A stretch of DNA of 64,000 nt from Marinobacter salexigens (GCF_018860765.1 NZ_JAHKPV010000001.1:243704-307703), one strand, 5' to 3'; shown: positions 24,056-34,511, counted from the stretch's first letter. Numbers and translations are program-made. The notes: generated by a model not told the origin, from the sequence alone.

Positions 24056-26326
24056 CTAGAGTTCAGAGAACACTTCAACACTGTCGCGCCCGCCTGTTTT
24101 TGCCCGGTAAAGCATTTCATCCGCAAGCCGCAACAGCTTCCGAGGTTTATCGGTGCTACCCGGCCACGAGGCAACACCCACGGAAATGGTGAGACAACCC
24201 AAATTTTGCCCTTCATACACAACCGGCTCATTTCGTACGGCCTCACGCAGCTGTTCAGCGCACTCTCTGGCACCTGCTAAATCGGAGGCGGGCAAAATCA
24301 CCACGAACTCCTCTCCACCATAGCGGCAAACAACATCGCTACCACGAAAACGAGATTCTAAAAGCGACGCAAGGGTTTGCAAAGCCACATCACCGGCCTC
24401 ATGGCCATGGGCATCGTTAAAGCGCTTGAAGTAATCGATGTCCAATAATAGTAGTGATAGTGGCGACTTCTTGCGCAAAGCCACGGAGGCCTCGTGCTCA
24501 AATAGCTGATCAAAATATCGGCGATTTTTAATCCCCGTAAGAGCATCTTCATAGGAGAAACGCTGCAAATCCTCCCTGAGTGAAATACCTGAGAGCGTCA
24601 CTCCAATGCGCTCCGCTACCAACTTGATTGAGGATATCAGCCTTGCTGCGCCATCTTTCGTGGTCCCGGAGTCGTTGATGCTATTGGCTTCCAGCAATAA
24701 CACGCTTTCCGGCGTCGCTTCGTGGCTCATAAACTCTACATTGATGGAGAAGCACACCCATCCCTGACAGGTTTTGCAGGCCGCTTCTGCTTCTTCGACA
24801 GTACTAGCTAGCTGCCGAACCGGAGCTGGAAACCTGTCGAGGGTTGCCAGCTCCGGTTCCAACTTAGGAGGCGCAACGTCGTACCCCCATTGCGCAAGTC
24901 GAACGTAACCGCCGCTGTCTGTTCGCCGGTATATCATGCCTTTAATCGGATTACAGAGACGAGGCATAGCCTCAGTGAGCAATTGAAATGCCTGATCAAG
25001 GCTCACACAGGTCTGTAGTTCTGCAATAACCTCGGCAAACACGCCGCTTTTCTCATTCTCGAATGTCAACAAAGCGGCTCTTGCCTGCTCTCGCTGCAAC
25101 AGCGTTTCAGCCTTTGCGGTTCGCTCGGCCACCTGTTGCTCTAGTGTCACCGTCAACTCATGTAAGGCTCTCTGAGTCATCGCATAATATCTTAGCGAAA
25201 TAACAACAACGGCCAACGTAAAAACAAGCAAGCCATGGCTCACGGGCACCTGCCCCCAAGGCAGAAACCCGTGCGCCACAGCCATATCAGCAACCAGCAG
25301 CGCACTAAAAACACCGGAGGCCAGCACAAGGACCTGTTGTTCTCTGGTCATTGACCGAATATGGGGCACAGTGATGAGTGTCATCAAAAATAGAGATAAC
25401 AGAAACAAAGCGTCAAAAGGAGGAAAGGTGGACGACAGGCCTACAACTCCAGCCAAAGCCAAGCTGATCGCACCAACCGCATAAACGAGATGTAACTGCC
25501 AAATCCAGCTGATCGCTCGGAGCGGCTGATCCGCCAACCATTGTTCGAACATCAGCCACAAGGCTACGGGTAGGAGATAGTAGCTTCCGGCGGCCAAATA
25601 ATCCCAAAGTAATGGAGCAGGAACAACGAGTAGGCTGGCCTGACTCTCGGCAAGAAGCATAACGGAGGAAGCTAATGCGAACAGGGCAATACTGGAAAAC
25701 GTCTTTCGGCCTACCTGAAGCAGCGATAACATCAGCGCAAGCAAGGCCACCAATAAAGTAAACCCAGCAACAAATAAGGCTTCCAGAGAATTTTTGAGCA
25801 CATAAAGGACAAGTTCGGAATGATCCATCACACTGATCTCGCCCCAGAGACCAATATCCGTGTAATCAGAAAACACCCGAAAATATAACGGTTTATTCTC
25901 GTAACCCTCCGGCAGTGCAATCTCATGCCAGGGCCACCCTTCAAACTCGCCACGTCCGTCTTTGTCGAAGGTGCCGTAATGATAAATCTTTTCGCCATCC
26001 AGCCAAACCTGAACAATCAGGTCGACGCTGAAGATATATAGAACAGGATTTTGCCAGTCACCGGCCGGAAGTGTTACCCGGTACCACACTTGGTCTCGGC
26101 CATCGCGGCCCGGCGGGTTAGAAGGGAAATCAATAGCCTGCCACTGCCCGGGTTGCTGTGCAACCGACCAGTCTGGTTCCCCTGAGTCCTTGAAGGGGAG
26201 ATCTCCCCAGCGGTATTCCCAGCCTTCAGTCACGGGATGTGGTGCTGCACCAGCAGCACATCCAAACCCGCAAAGAACACCGAGCAAGATAATCAGGATT
26301 TTCAAAAAGTGTGCGGGTATTGACAC
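24056..26326 (-). CDS. Membrane diguanylate cyclase with 7TMR-DISM sensor region
   Basis: The predicted product has 756 residues and begins at GTG 26326 behind AGGA. It has a signal peptide, a periplasmic 7TMR-DISM-type beta-sandwich domain (about residues 30-175), seven membrane helices (about 180-385), a short coiled coil (VTLEQQVAERTAKAETLLQRE), a GAF-like region, and a C-terminal GGDEF domain. The active-site motif is GGEEF, and an inhibitory I-site RGSD lies exactly five residues before it, so the enzyme should be active and product-inhibited. The periplasmic fold often binds carbohydrates or other small ligands. It would feed c-di-GMP, which PelD typically senses in Pel systems; any link to the pel locus is inference. 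Confidence 0.85.
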   Translation of the reverse strand: MSIPAHFLKILIILLGVLCGFGCAAGAAPHPVTEGWEYRWGDLPFKDSGEPDWSVAQQPGQWQAIDFPSNPPGRDGRDQVWYRVTLPAGDWQNPVLYIFSVDLIVQVWLDGEKIYHYGTFDKDGRGEFEGWPWHEIALPEGYENKPLYFRVFSDYTDIGLWGEISVMDHSELVLYVLKNSLEALFVAGFTLLVALLALMLSLLQVGRKTFSSIALFALASSVMLLAESQASLLVVPAPLLWDYLAAGSYYLLPVALWLMFEQWLADQPLRAISWIWQLHLVYAVGAISLALAGVVGLSSTFPPFDALFLLSLFLMTLITVPHIRSMTREQQVLVLASGVFSALLVADMAVAHGFLPWGQVPVSHGLLVFTLAVVVISLRYYAMTQRALHELTVTLEQQVAERTAKAETLLQREQARAALLTFENEKSGVFAEVIAELQTCVSLDQAFQLLTEAMPRLCNPIKGMIYRRTDSGGYVRLAQWGYDVAPPKLEPELATLDRFPAPVRQLASTVEEAEAACKTCQGWVCFSINVEFMSHEATPESVLLLEANSINDSGTTKDGAARLISSIKLVAERIGVTLSGISLREDLQRFSYEDALTGIKNRRYFDQLFEHEASVALRKKSPLSLLLLDIDYFKRFNDAHGHEAGDVALQTLASLLESRFRGSDVVCRYGGEEFVVILPASDLAGARECAEQLREAVRNEPVVYEGQNLGCLTISVGVASWPGSTDKPRKLLRLADEMLYRAKTGGRDSVEVFSEL

Positions 26327-26411
26327 CGGAATCCTGCCGTTAGGAACTACACCCGAAAGTATAGAGCATCAACGCCCCAACGTGTACAAATCAAATACAC
26401 TAGAAAATAAT

Positions 26412-26449
26412 AAAAAAATTGAACTGCAGGGCCGGACAGAGGCCCTGCA
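26412..26449 (-). terminator. Intrinsic terminator of the potABCD operon
   Basis: TGCAGGGCC (26425-26433) and GGCCCTGCA (26441-26449) form a perfect 9-bp stem with a 7-nt loop. On the minus strand it is followed by a T-rich tract with seven consecutive T (complement of 26414-26420). It lies 24 bases beyond the potD stop. Confidence 0.85.
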
Positions 26450-26472
26450 ATCTCAAATTCAGAATCCCGGCT

Positions 26473-27513
26473 TCAAAGACCGGACTTCAGTTTCTCCCAG
26501 TACTTTGCGTATACCTGCAATGCCTCATCGCCAATATCGGTCTGAAACTCTGCGTTAACCATGTCTTCCGGCGTAGGGTAGCTGGCTCGATCGCCAGCGA
26601 CGTCATCACCTAGCAACTCTCTCGCTGATAACACCGGCGTAGCGTAACCAATATCTTCGCTGATCAACGCGGCGATTTCGGGTTGTAGCACAAAACTGAT
26701 GAACTGGTGAGCAGCCTCCGGATTCTTAGCGTTTTTGGGAATTACAAAGCTGTCCAACCATGCGATAACGCCTTCTGTCGGATACACATACTCCAGCGCT
26801 TCCATGCTGTCCTTACCCATAACGGCCTCGCCGTTCCAGATCATGCCTACATCGGCTTCGCCCTCAAGGAACGGCATACGAGGTGCGTCTGAGTTAAAGG
26901 TGCGCACAGAGGGCATTAGCTCGGTCAGCTTTTCGTACGCCTCTTCAATTTGCTGCGGGTCAGTGCTGTTTCCTGAGTACCCCAAAACGCGCAGGCCCAT
27001 GTGAAACACTTCGCGCATATCGTTGGTCAGGTTCACCCGGCCCTTGAAGCGCTCATCCCAAAGATCTTCCCAAGCCGTGACTGGTTCACCCTCAATATCG
27101 GCAGTATCGACACCAATGCCCGTCGTTCCCCACAAATAAGGCACGCTATACTGGTTTTCAGGATCAATATCCAGGCCGGTGAGCTCTGAATCAAGCTGGC
27201 CAAACCCGCTGATTTTGCTTCGATCAATGGGCAAAAGTAGCCCTTCGTTGCGCATTTTGCTCACATAGTAAGTAGATGGCACGGCAAGATCGTAGGCGGC
27301 GCTGTCGTCCAGAAGTTTGAGCCGAGCGTACATGGCTTCGTTGCTATCATAGGTGGTATACACCACCTTAACACCAGTCTCTTCCTCAAAGCGCGTCAGC
27401 ACTTCCTGCGGCATGTACTCAGACCAGTTATACAGGTTCAGCACCTGCGGATCGTCGGAACTGCAGCCTGTCAGGCCCAAGGCCAACAGGCCAGCCAGTG
27501 CGAGTTTTTTCAT
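26473..27513 (-). CDS. potD: Polyamine ABC transporter substrate-binding lipoprotein PotD
   Basis: This 346-residue protein has a lipoprotein signal (LGLTGC) and a type II periplasmic binding fold. Segments characteristic of PotD/PotF are present: LYNWSEYMPQEVL, VVYTTYDSNEAMYA, AYDLAVPSTYYV and GMIWNGEAVMG. Spermidine or putrescine is the likely ligand. GGAGTAAAC precedes ATG 27513, and the start overlaps the potC stop in an ATGA arrangement. It is the last gene of the operon, ahead of a strong terminator. Confidence 0.87.
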   Translation of the reverse strand: MKKLALAGLLALGLTGCSSDDPQVLNLYNWSEYMPQEVLTRFEEETGVKVVYTTYDSNEAMYARLKLLDDSAAYDLAVPSTYYVSKMRNEGLLLPIDRSKISGFGQLDSELTGLDIDPENQYSVPYLWGTTGIGVDTADIEGEPVTAWEDLWDERFKGRVNLTNDMREVFHMGLRVLGYSGNSTDPQQIEEAYEKLTELMPSVRTFNSDAPRMPFLEGEADVGMIWNGEAVMGKDSMEALEYVYPTEGVIAWLDSFVIPKNAKNPEAAHQFISFVLQPEIAALISEDIGYATPVLSARELLGDDVAGDRASYPTPEDMVNAEFQTDIGDEALQVYAKYWEKLKSGL

Positions 27514-28277
27514 TGTTTACTCCTTGAGAGAATCCATTGCGACAACATCAGCATTACCAGTGAGAACACCAGTAGCAGAGTGCCAAGTGCATTTACTTCG
27601 GGTTTGAGTCCCACACGCACCATGGAATAGATGCGCAGAGGAAGAATTTCGTAACTGGGCCCACTCACAAACGTGCTCACCACCACATCATCCATTGAGA
27701 GCGTGAAGCCCAGCAGCCAACCGGCCATCAACGCCGGCATAATAACTGGAATCAGAACCGTGCGGGTCATGGTGAAATCGCTGGCCCCGAGATCCCGAGC
27801 CGCTTCCGGCAAACGTTCATCGAAACCGCTGAGCCGGGCCATAACTGTAATCACTACAAACGGTAAGCAGAAGGTTACGTGAGCCAGCAGCAGCGATACG
27901 TACCCAAGCTTCAAACCCAGCAATAGAAAGAGCCCGAGCAGTGAAATGGCCAACACAATTTCCGGAGACATCATCACCACAAAGAGCATACCATTCAGCA
28001 CCTTTTTGCCACGAAAGCGGTAACGGTGCAAAGCCAGAGCAGTGAGCGCGCCAATACACGTAGAAACCGTAGCCGCTGTCAGCGCCAGCCAAAGCGAGTT
28101 CCACATGGCCTGCACCATGGCGTGGTTGTTGAATAGTGATTCGTACCAGCGCAGGCTAAAGCCGCCCCAATTGTACCCGGTGCGCGAATCGTTAAAAGAA
28201 AACACAATCAACACCACAATCGGCACGTACAGCAGCAGATACACTAGCGCCAAATAACTACGGGAAAGCCAACGCAC
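27510..28277 (-). CDS. potC: Polyamine ABC transporter permease PotC
   Basis: The 255-residue inner-membrane permease has six hydrophobic helices and the EAA-type ATPase-contact loop (LPEAARDLGASDFTMTRTVLIP). It starts at a GTG (28277) that shares one base with the potB stop and overlaps potD by four bases at its end. It should form the channel with PotB. Confidence 0.87.
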   Translation of the reverse strand: MRWLSRSYLALVYLLLYVPIVVLIVFSFNDSRTGYNWGGFSLRWYESLFNNHAMVQAMWNSLWLALTAATVSTCIGALTALALHRYRFRGKKVLNGMLFVVMMSPEIVLAISLLGLFLLLGLKLGYVSLLLAHVTFCLPFVVITVMARLSGFDERLPEAARDLGASDFTMTRTVLIPVIMPALMAGWLLGFTLSMDDVVVSTFVSGPSYEILPLRIYSMVRVGLKPEVNALGTLLLVFSLVMLMLSQWILSRSKQ

Positions 28278-29137
28278 TAGGCACCCTCCTCACCCAAGCG
28301 GCGCTTACTCAGCCGGTGCGCGAACATCAACAAAGCCATGGTGAGGGTCAATACGATGCTGGCGGCCGCGCCGAACGGCCAGTTACGGGCGTCCAAAAAC
28401 TGGTTTTTGATCACGTTGCCCACTAACAAATTGCGTGAGCCACCCAGAATATCAGGCACAAAAAACAGCCCCATGGCAGGCAGCAATACCAGCATAACGC
28501 CCGCCAACACACCTGGCAGTGTCAGCGGTACAATGACGTTTTTAAACGTTGCAAAGCGCCCCGCACCCAAATCGTGAGAGGCGAGAAGGACATCATCCCG
28601 TAAATCCTCAAACACAGAGTACAGAGGCAGAATCATAAAGGGCAGAAGCAGATACACCAGACCCACAATGACGGCCCCTTCGGTGTACAAAAGCTGCGCT
28701 GGCTCATCGAGCACGCCTAAGGATATAAGTGCACTGTTGAGCAGCCCATTGGTGGCGAGAATTAATTTCAGAGCGTAAGTACGGACCAGAGAGTTGGTCC
28801 AGAACGGCACGATCAACAGAAAGATCAGCAGCATCTGTTGTCGCTTGTCCACTCGCGACAAAGCCCAGGCAAAGGGATAACCAATCAACAAGCAAACCAG
28901 TGTGGTTATGGCTGCCATATACAAGGAGTGAAGGAACACCTCCAGATACAGCGGATTGAACAGTTGCCGGTAAGCGTCCAGATTTAAGGGCAAGGCGATA
29001 AAGGTAGAGGGATCCCGCGTCATCACACTCGCACCCACCACCAGCATATTGGGCGCCAGCACGAGGAACAGAAGCCACCCCCACACCAGCACCAGAACAG
29101 CCGCCCTGAACGGCTGCTGCTTAATGCTCAGCATCAT
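28277..29137 (-). CDS. potB: Polyamine ABC transporter permease PotB
   Basis: This 286-residue permease has six membrane helices, a PotB/PotC-family [13 protein letters not shown] segment and the ATPase-contact loop region [18 protein letters not shown]. Its start overlaps the potA end by 17 bases, and its stop overlaps potC by one base. Confidence 0.87.
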   Translation of the reverse strand: MMLSIKQQPFRAAVLVLVWGWLLFLVLAPNMLVVGASVMTRDPSTFIALPLNLDAYRQLFNPLYLEVFLHSLYMAAITTLVCLLIGYPFAWALSRVDKRQQMLLIFLLIVPFWTNSLVRTYALKLILATNGLLNSALISLGVLDEPAQLLYTEGAVIVGLVYLLLPFMILPLYSVFEDLRDDVLLASHDLGAGRFATFKNVIVPLTLPGVLAGVMLVLLPAMGLFFVPDILGGSRNLLVGNVIKNQFLDARNWPFGAAASIVLTLTMALLMFAHRLSKRRLGEEGA

Positions 29138-30257
29138 CGGCAGCCAGCTCCTCTTCGTCGGTCAACGGCTCATCGCCCTCTTCCGCCAACAGCCATTCCC
29201 AGCCATCTACCCAACTAACGCGCACCCGCTCGCCAATGCTGTAGTCGAATGCAGGGTCGTCCTCGTCAAAGAATTCACTGGCCATCACATGGCTGCCGTC
29301 TTCCAACTCAATGACCGAGTCCAGAGTACTGCCCTTGTAGTTACGCTCTACAATCTTGCCTGCGACGCCCTCGGTATCATTTGGCGCAAGTACCCGTATA
29401 TCCTCCGGGCGTAGCAAGACGTGCAAGGACTGATTCATGGCAACACGGAATGAAGGCTTGCTCAAATCCCGGTTCAGGCCGAACACGTCGACGCTGATGC
29501 GCTCACCTTCAATTTTTGTCACGCGGCCGGGAAAAAAATTGGTCTGGCCCACAAAGCGCGCGGTAAAGACATTTGCCGGGCGCTCGTAGACTTCGCGGGG
29601 CGTGCCGAGCTGCTGTATGCGGCCGTCTTTAAGCACCACAATACGATCAGACATCGACAGCGCTTCTTCCTGATCGTGGGTTACAAATACGAAGGTTATA
29701 CCCAGCTCTCGCTGCAGGCGTTTGAGCTCTACCTGCATGGTACGGCGCAATTTGTAGTCCAGTGCAGACAAAGGCTCGTCCAATAGCAGCATTTTGGGGC
29801 GCTTCACCACGGCGCGGGCAATCGCAACCCGTTGCTGCTGGCCACCAGATAGCTGGTGGGGTTTGCGCTTGGCAAAGTCCTCCAACTGAACCATAGCGAG
29901 GGCTTCTTCAACTCGCTCCTGTATTTCGGCTTTCGGCCGCTTTTCCATTTTCAGGCCATAAGCCACATTGTCGAAAACCGACATATGGGGAAATAGGGCG
30001 TAGTTCTGGAAAACAGTATTCAGTGGTCGGTTCTCAGGTGGGGTCTGAGTGATGTCGACTCCAGAGAGCGTGACCGTGCCCTGATCCGGCAATTCAAAAC
30101 CAGCCATCATGCGCAACAACGTGGTTTTGCCACAGCCGGAAGGCCCCAAAAGGGTAATAAACTCGCCATCGTCAATGGTGAGGCTGAGCTCATCCAGCAC
30201 GGTCTTGTCGTCAAACTGCTTGCTGATATCGCTCAGCGATAGGAGTGTTTCAGTCAT
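29121..30257 (-). CDS. potA: Polyamine ABC transporter ATPase PotA
   Basis: From ATG 30257 the ATPase has 378 residues: Walker [10 protein letters not shown], signature [15 protein letters not shown], Walker [12 protein letters not shown], a switch histidine in [11 protein letters not shown], and a C-terminal TOBE regulatory domain (about residues 285-360). An acidic tail rich in Glu/Asp ends the protein. The open frame continues 45 codons upstream to 30392, but ATG 30257 is the family start and has a GGGTAGGG-like ribosome site. First gene of the potABCD operon. Confidence 0.87.
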   Translation of the reverse strand: MTETLLSLSDISKQFDDKTVLDELSLTIDDGEFITLLGPSGCGKTTLLRMMAGFELPDQGTVTLSGVDITQTPPENRPLNTVFQNYALFPHMSVFDNVAYGLKMEKRPKAEIQERVEEALAMVQLEDFAKRKPHQLSGGQQQRVAIARAVVKRPKMLLLDEPLSALDYKLRRTMQVELKRLQRELGITFVFVTHDQEEALSMSDRIVVLKDGRIQQLGTPREVYERPANVFTARFVGQTNFFPGRVTKIEGERISVDVFGLNRDLSKPSFRVAMNQSLHVLLRPEDIRVLAPNDTEGVAGKIVERNYKGSTLDSVIELEDGSHVMASEFFDEDDPAFDYSIGERVRVSWVDGWEWLLAEEGDEPLTDEEELAADDAEH

Positions 30258-30392
30258 CAACCCTACCCAAAATAAAGTAAGTGAGCCTCTGAAAAAGCCC
30301 CTGTTGCGGCGTATTTTTCCAGAAAGCGGGCGATATAAAAAGCATCGTGCAGAATTTAGGCAGGAAAATGCGAGAGTACTCCCGCAATTCAA

Positions 30393-30422
30393 ACACCCTG
30401 ACCACCGCAGTAGTCAGGGTGT
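30393..30422 (-). terminator. Hairpin terminator after orphan dctP
   Basis: ACACCCTGAC (30393-30402) pairs perfectly with GTCAGGGTGT (30413-30422) around a 10-nt loop, just 10 bases after the dctP-type stop. The minus-strand continuation TTTGAATT is moderately T-rich. It separates this gene from potA. Confidence 0.7.
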
Positions 30423-30432
30423 ACGAGCAGGA

Positions 30433-31500
30433 TCAGTCTGTAGCAATACTGTTTAGGTAGGCTTTATCTGAAATATTGGTCCACTGGCGAACCTGCTTTA
30501 AGTAGTCGCGCTGGGAGTTGATGATCTCTTTTGCCAAATCATCTTTCTCCGCTTCCGCCGCCAGCAACTTGTTAGTGGCGTCGCGCATCGCATTGATGAC
30601 TTCCGGCGGGAAGGTTTTGTGGGTCACGTTCGGATAATCTTCCTTCATGCGATCCCAGGCTACGCCACTTTCGTGCGTGGTCTGAATGTACATATCATAT
30701 GCTGCAGTCCGCATGGCAATACGCAAAATAGCCTGCAAATCTTTGGGCAGCTTGTTCCATGATTTATCGTTAATCAGGAACTGTACTTCAGCGCCTGGCT
30801 CCTGCCATCCCGAGTAGTAGTACTTTGCGATTTGGTGGAAGCCCATAGGGAAGTCAAGAGCCGGACCTACCCATTCAACGGCATCCACCGTACCGCGCTC
30901 AAGGGCTGTGTAGAGCTCGCCGGGGGGCAGGTTGGTAACAGCAACACCCAGCTCTGCCATAACCTCACCCGCAAATCCGGGAGTACGCATTTTCAGACCT
31001 TTGAGGTCCGCTACGGAATTAATTTCCTTGTTAAACCAACCGCCCATCTGGTTACCGGTATTACCGCCAGGAAAAGACAGCAAGCCGAACGGCTCGTAAA
31101 CCTTCTGCATCAGCTCCATGCCTTGGTCGTGGTAGAACCAAGCATATACTTCCGGAGCAACCATACCGAAGGGTACGGTAGTGAAGTACATGGCGTTCGG
31201 AATGGTGCCCTTATAGTAATAAGACGCTGTATGGCCCATGTCGTACTGGCCGTTGCGCACCAAATCAAAGATACCGAAAGGCGCTTTATGTTTGTTGGCG
31301 CTGTCGATACGGATTTTCAGGCGACCGCCTGACATTTCTTCGGCCATCTTGGCCATATTCTCGGTAGTTTCACCAAGAATCGGAGAGTTCGGACCCCAGG
31401 TTTGCGCAAGCCGCAGAGTGAAGTTATCTGCCGCCACACTAAGTGAACTGACAGACAGCAACAATGCTGCCGCGGCTGTTCTAAATACACGAGTAATCAT
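30433..31500 (-). CDS. TRAP transporter substrate-binding protein (DctP family), orphan
   Basis: From ATG 31500 the protein has 355 residues, with a signal peptide ending near SLSVAADN and a DctP-type fold. Visible are the conserved arginine region GLKMRTPGFAGEV and the following GGELYTALERGTVDAVEWVGP-like ligand segment. The architecture resembles receptors for 2-oxo acids or lactate, but the ligand is not assignable by eye. No DctQ or DctM gene is adjacent. It lies 71 bases downstream of a Cache-domain chemoreceptor on the same strand, so it may serve chemotaxis or a permease encoded elsewhere. A GTG at 31509 is an alternative start. Confidence 0.82.
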   Translation of the reverse strand: MITRVFRTAAAALLLSVSSLSVAADNFTLRLAQTWGPNSPILGETTENMAKMAEEMSGGRLKIRIDSANKHKAPFGIFDLVRNGQYDMGHTASYYYKGTIPNAMYFTTVPFGMVAPEVYAWFYHDQGMELMQKVYEPFGLLSFPGGNTGNQMGGWFNKEINSVADLKGLKMRTPGFAGEVMAELGVAVTNLPPGELYTALERGTVDAVEWVGPALDFPMGFHQIAKYYYSGWQEPGAEVQFLINDKSWNKLPKDLQAILRIAMRTAAYDMYIQTTHESGVAWDRMKEDYPNVTHKTFPPEVINAMRDATNKLLAAEAEKDDLAKEIINSQRDYLKQVRQWTNISDKAYLNSIATD

Positions 31501-31571
31501 CGTTAGCACCGTTTATGGTTTTGTTATACTGTTTTGATATCACTTAGGCCACGACATTGCTAGGCCCGCCG

Positions 31572-33248
31572 TCAGACCTTAAACTGGTTCACCAGATCCC
31601 GCAAACTTTCGCCCAACCGCGCCAACTCATGACTGGCTTCATTCGTTTGGGTAACCCCTGTATCACTACGCTGCGCCGCATTAACAATTCGCACAACGTT
31701 CTGATTAATTTCTTCAGCCACTTGGCTTTGCTGTTCTGCTGCCGTGGCAATTTGAGCAATCTGGTCGTAGATCTGACCTACAGACTTTCCTATGGTTGTC
31801 AGGGCACCCGTTGCGTGGTTAATTCGTTCAACGGTTTCAGACGAACGATCTCGAGACCGGTTCATCCTATCCACAGCTGACCGAGTCTCGCTAACAAAAT
31901 CATCGATCATCTCGCGTATCTGATCTGCGGACTCGGCGCTTCGCCGAGCAAGATTGCGAACCTCATCTGCGACGACAGAGAAACCTCGACCATGCTCCCC
32001 TGCTCTGGCCGCCTCAATTGCCGCATTTAGTGCGAGTAGGTTGGTCTGGTCAGTCACCGAGTGAATCACATCTAGAATTCTCTGGATATCGTCTGACTTC
32101 TCAGCCAGCGCATTAATATTGAGAGCACTCTCCTGAATTTCCTCTGAAAGCTTGTTCACTGCACCCTGCGCATTGGCAATGGTTTCACCACCCTCGCGGG
32201 CCATGCGATCTGCATCCGACGCAGCGTCCTGAACTTCGCTCGCGTTACCGGAAATTTGCTGAATTGTTGCAGCCATTTCGTTAATCGCGGAAGCAATTTG
32301 ATCGGTTTCTGATCCCTGTTCCTGTACCGATGCCCGGGTTTCATTGGCAACACTACTCAACTCTTCAGCAGCAGACGCAACTTGATCCGTTGTGGCACCA
32401 ACTTCCTGAATAGTAGTCTGGATCTTGATAATAAATGCATTGAAACGTCGACCCAACTCCGAAAGTTCATCGGTCCCTGCTTCAGGCAAACGCTGTCGGA
32501 GATCGCCTTCACCGTCGGCAATTTCCTGCATCATATCACTGACATTTTTAAGCGGGCGAGTAACCGTGCGGCCAACAAATACGCCGATCAACACCGAAGC
32601 AACCACTACGGCAAGGGTCACCAGAACGCCGAACCAGATGGCACGGGCGATACTTGCTTCAACCTCTACACGAGCGGAATCTACTTGCCGCTCTATATCG
32701 GTTACATATACACCCGCCGCGATTAGCCAGTCCCATTCCGGTATTTCGGCAGCATAACTAATTTTGTGTTCTTCATTACCCGAGGCAGGGTTGGACCAAT
32801 CATATTCATAATAACCATCGGACTCTAGCGCTTGATAGAGTTGCGACAACACGCTGAGGAACGTGGGACCAGCTTTTTTACCCTCGATAGATGGGTTTGG
32901 CGAATAGGAGATTGCCTGCCCTGAACGGTTGAACGCAAATACATAGTTATTTTGTTCAAACCGGATTGCCCGCAGCCTGTCTGCTGCCGTCTTTTTAGCC
33001 TGGAGTTCTGTCAGCTCGGGGTTATTCCTTGCCTCCTCCGCTACAGCCTTTGCTGTATCAACAAGATTTTTAAGCCCCTGTTTTCGGGACTCCATAAGAC
33101 TTGACTCAAGCCTCTTTAACTCGGCATCTCCACTGGCTTGGATTTGACTAATAGCAACCCAAGACACGGTGGTTGCAGTCGCCAAAACAGGTATTAGCAC
33201 AGCAAGAAGTATGCGAGTTCGTATGCGCAGAGAGTTCATGAAATTCAT
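31572..33248 (-). CDS. Methyl-accepting chemotaxis protein with single-Cache sensor
   Basis: This 558-residue transmembrane chemoreceptor has membrane helix 1 (about residues 10-32), a periplasmic sCache_2-type domain (about 35-190, including [17 protein letters not shown] and [15 protein letters not shown]), helix 2 (about 193-215), a HAMP domain, and a long cytoplasmic signalling hairpin. The hairpin tip, which contacts CheA/CheW, lies around [29 protein letters not shown] eight bases upstream supports ATG 33248; an ATG at 33239 is possible. sCache_2 receptors often sense small organic acids. It precedes the orphan TRAP receptor gene. Confidence 0.88.
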   Translation of the reverse strand: MNFMNSLRIRTRILLAVLIPVLATATTVSWVAISQIQASGDAELKRLESSLMESRKQGLKNLVDTAKAVAEEARNNPELTELQAKKTAADRLRAIRFEQNNYVFAFNRSGQAISYSPNPSIEGKKAGPTFLSVLSQLYQALESDGYYEYDWSNPASGNEEHKISYAAEIPEWDWLIAAGVYVTDIERQVDSARVEVEASIARAIWFGVLVTLAVVVASVLIGVFVGRTVTRPLKNVSDMMQEIADGEGDLRQRLPEAGTDELSELGRRFNAFIIKIQTTIQEVGATTDQVASAAEELSSVANETRASVQEQGSETDQIASAINEMAATIQQISGNASEVQDAASDADRMAREGGETIANAQGAVNKLSEEIQESALNINALAEKSDDIQRILDVIHSVTDQTNLLALNAAIEAARAGEHGRGFSVVADEVRNLARRSAESADQIREMIDDFVSETRSAVDRMNRSRDRSSETVERINHATGALTTIGKSVGQIYDQIAQIATAAEQQSQVAEEINQNVVRIVNAAQRSDTGVTQTNEASHELARLGESLRDLVNQFKV

Positions 33249-33332
33249 TGAGGGGGTCCTAAGGATGAATTCTTATTCAGCTATTATCGACCAAACCAGT
33301 GGCATCTTGAATACAACTTAACGACGGGCTTA

Positions 33333-33536
33333 TCAAAAGTCTGGAGGGGCGCCCTCCTCGCACTTGCGGCAATCGAGTTCAAAACCCAGCATTGATGCCC
33401 GACCCGCTTCGGTGATTACCCAAGGTCGATTCACCCAGGGCGGAGTGTGGCGCACATGCTGATTATGGCCACAGACCAACCGGGCAACCCAGTGGTCTTC
33501 TTCATCTTTGTGGTAGGCGGTGATCGGTTGTTTCAT
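33333..33536 (-). CDS. DUF3565 family small protein
   Basis: The 67-residue product has a compact region WVARLVCGHNQHVRHTPPWVNRPWV and ends with a CRKC pair. This Cys/His-rich layout fits DUF3565 and might bind zinc. ATG 33536 was chosen; a TTG at 33545 is the only upstream alternative. It follows the cation transporter gene by ten bases and is probably co-transcribed with it. Function is unknown. Confidence 0.7.
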   Translation of the reverse strand: MKQPITAYHKDEEDHWVARLVCGHNQHVRHTPPWVNRPWVITEAGRASMLGFELDCRKCEEGAPPDF

Positions 33537-33546
33537 AGCGCCCAAG

Positions 33547-34416
33547 TTAACTGATCAGGCTGCGAATGAAAATCGCCGGGCGTACCGGAAGGCCTGAAAG
33601 ATTCTTTAAAAGCCGCCACTTGAGGCGATCCGAGCGCCCTGACCAATTCGCTGGCAGGCTGATTTCCATCATCAGGTTGGGGCCAACTTTGGCCATTTTT
33701 ACCTGCTCCGGCGCCAATCCAACAGAACTGATGGCTTCATGAACCTCCTCCACAAACTCTGCCGGCGGCGCTGCCAACAATAACTCACGCACGGCACCTA
33801 CAGTCATTTTAACCGGGACCAGTATGAAATAGGCGGATATTACGATCATCATCAGTGGGTCCGCGTATACCGACCATGCCGACAAACTCCCCTGTTCCAA
33901 CCACCAGGCAATTCCAAACCCCATCAGCACCGCGGCACTGAGAACAGAGTCCATAAACCATTGCCTCTGCTCGGCCACTAGCAATCCGGAAGGATCCCGA
34001 CGCTCGGCCCACTTTAGATAAACCCAAACGGCGGCGCACCCAAAAACACTAACACCGGCAAACACCAGCGCCTTGTCGGCACTGACCGCACGGCCACCCT
34101 CAAACACCGCGGCAATGGCAGAGGCCAAGGACAGCAAACACACCAGCGCTATAACCAGCCCTTTTACGGCAATCACCAGCGGCTCAACCGCACCGCGACC
34201 AAATGGGTATTCCTTACTGGCCGGGCGGCGGATAATGCGCGCAGCGTAAAGTGACAATAGCGATAACAACAGGCTGACCAATGAATAGGCGCCATCAAAC
34301 AGAATAACCAACGAATCAATCCACAAACCCCAAGTAATACCGGCCAGAGCAAACAGGCCAGCAGCTACCGCAGACAAACCCAGCGCCATATTTTCCCGCG
34401 CTATAAACTTAAACAT
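33547..34416 (-). CDS. Cation diffusion facilitator family transporter
   Basis: This 289-residue membrane protein has six helices and a C-terminal cytoplasmic domain. Family features include a helix-2 aspartate in LVILFDGAYSL, the loop KEYPFGRGAVEPL, and a helix-5 aspartate in WFMDSVLSA. The usual first histidine/aspartate of the metal site is less clear than in ZitB/FieF, so the exported ion cannot be assigned. GGGAG upstream supports ATG 34416. It is divergent from the LysR gene and operonic with the DUF3565 gene. Confidence 0.82.
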   Translation of the reverse strand: MFKFIARENMALGLSAVAAGLFALAGITWGLWIDSLVILFDGAYSLVSLLLSLLSLYAARIIRRPASKEYPFGRGAVEPLVIAVKGLVIALVCLLSLASAIAAVFEGGRAVSADKALVFAGVSVFGCAAVWVYLKWAERRDPSGLLVAEQRQWFMDSVLSAAVLMGFGIAWWLEQGSLSAWSVYADPLMMIVISAYFILVPVKMTVGAVRELLLAAPPAEFVEEVHEAISSVGLAPEQVKMAKVGPNLMMEISLPANWSGRSDRLKWRLLKNLSGLPVRPAIFIRSLIS

Positions 34417-34477
34417 TTTGATCTCCCGTGAGTTACCGGCATATTATCGCTGCATAGCTAACAGCGTGAGTCGGTGA

Positions 34478-34496
34478 CCGACGGAAAAACCGTCGG
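34478..34496. promoter_or_regulatory. 7-bp inverted repeat in the LysR/cation-transporter divergent region
   Basis: CCGACGG (34478-34484) and CCGTCGG (34490-34496) form a perfect inverted repeat around AAAAA, in the middle of the gap between the two divergent genes. It could be an operator for the LysR protein or a small hairpin in the LysR leader. Confidence 0.4.
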
Positions 34497-34511
34497 AACG
34501 GGAGATTCCTT

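Noticed and set aside
24027..24060. Bidirectional terminator between teaD and the diguanylate cyclase
   Set aside because: TCTAGCCG/CGGCTAGA can pair, but the loop is 18 bases, the stem overlaps the cyclase stop codon and neither strand has a T-run after the stem.
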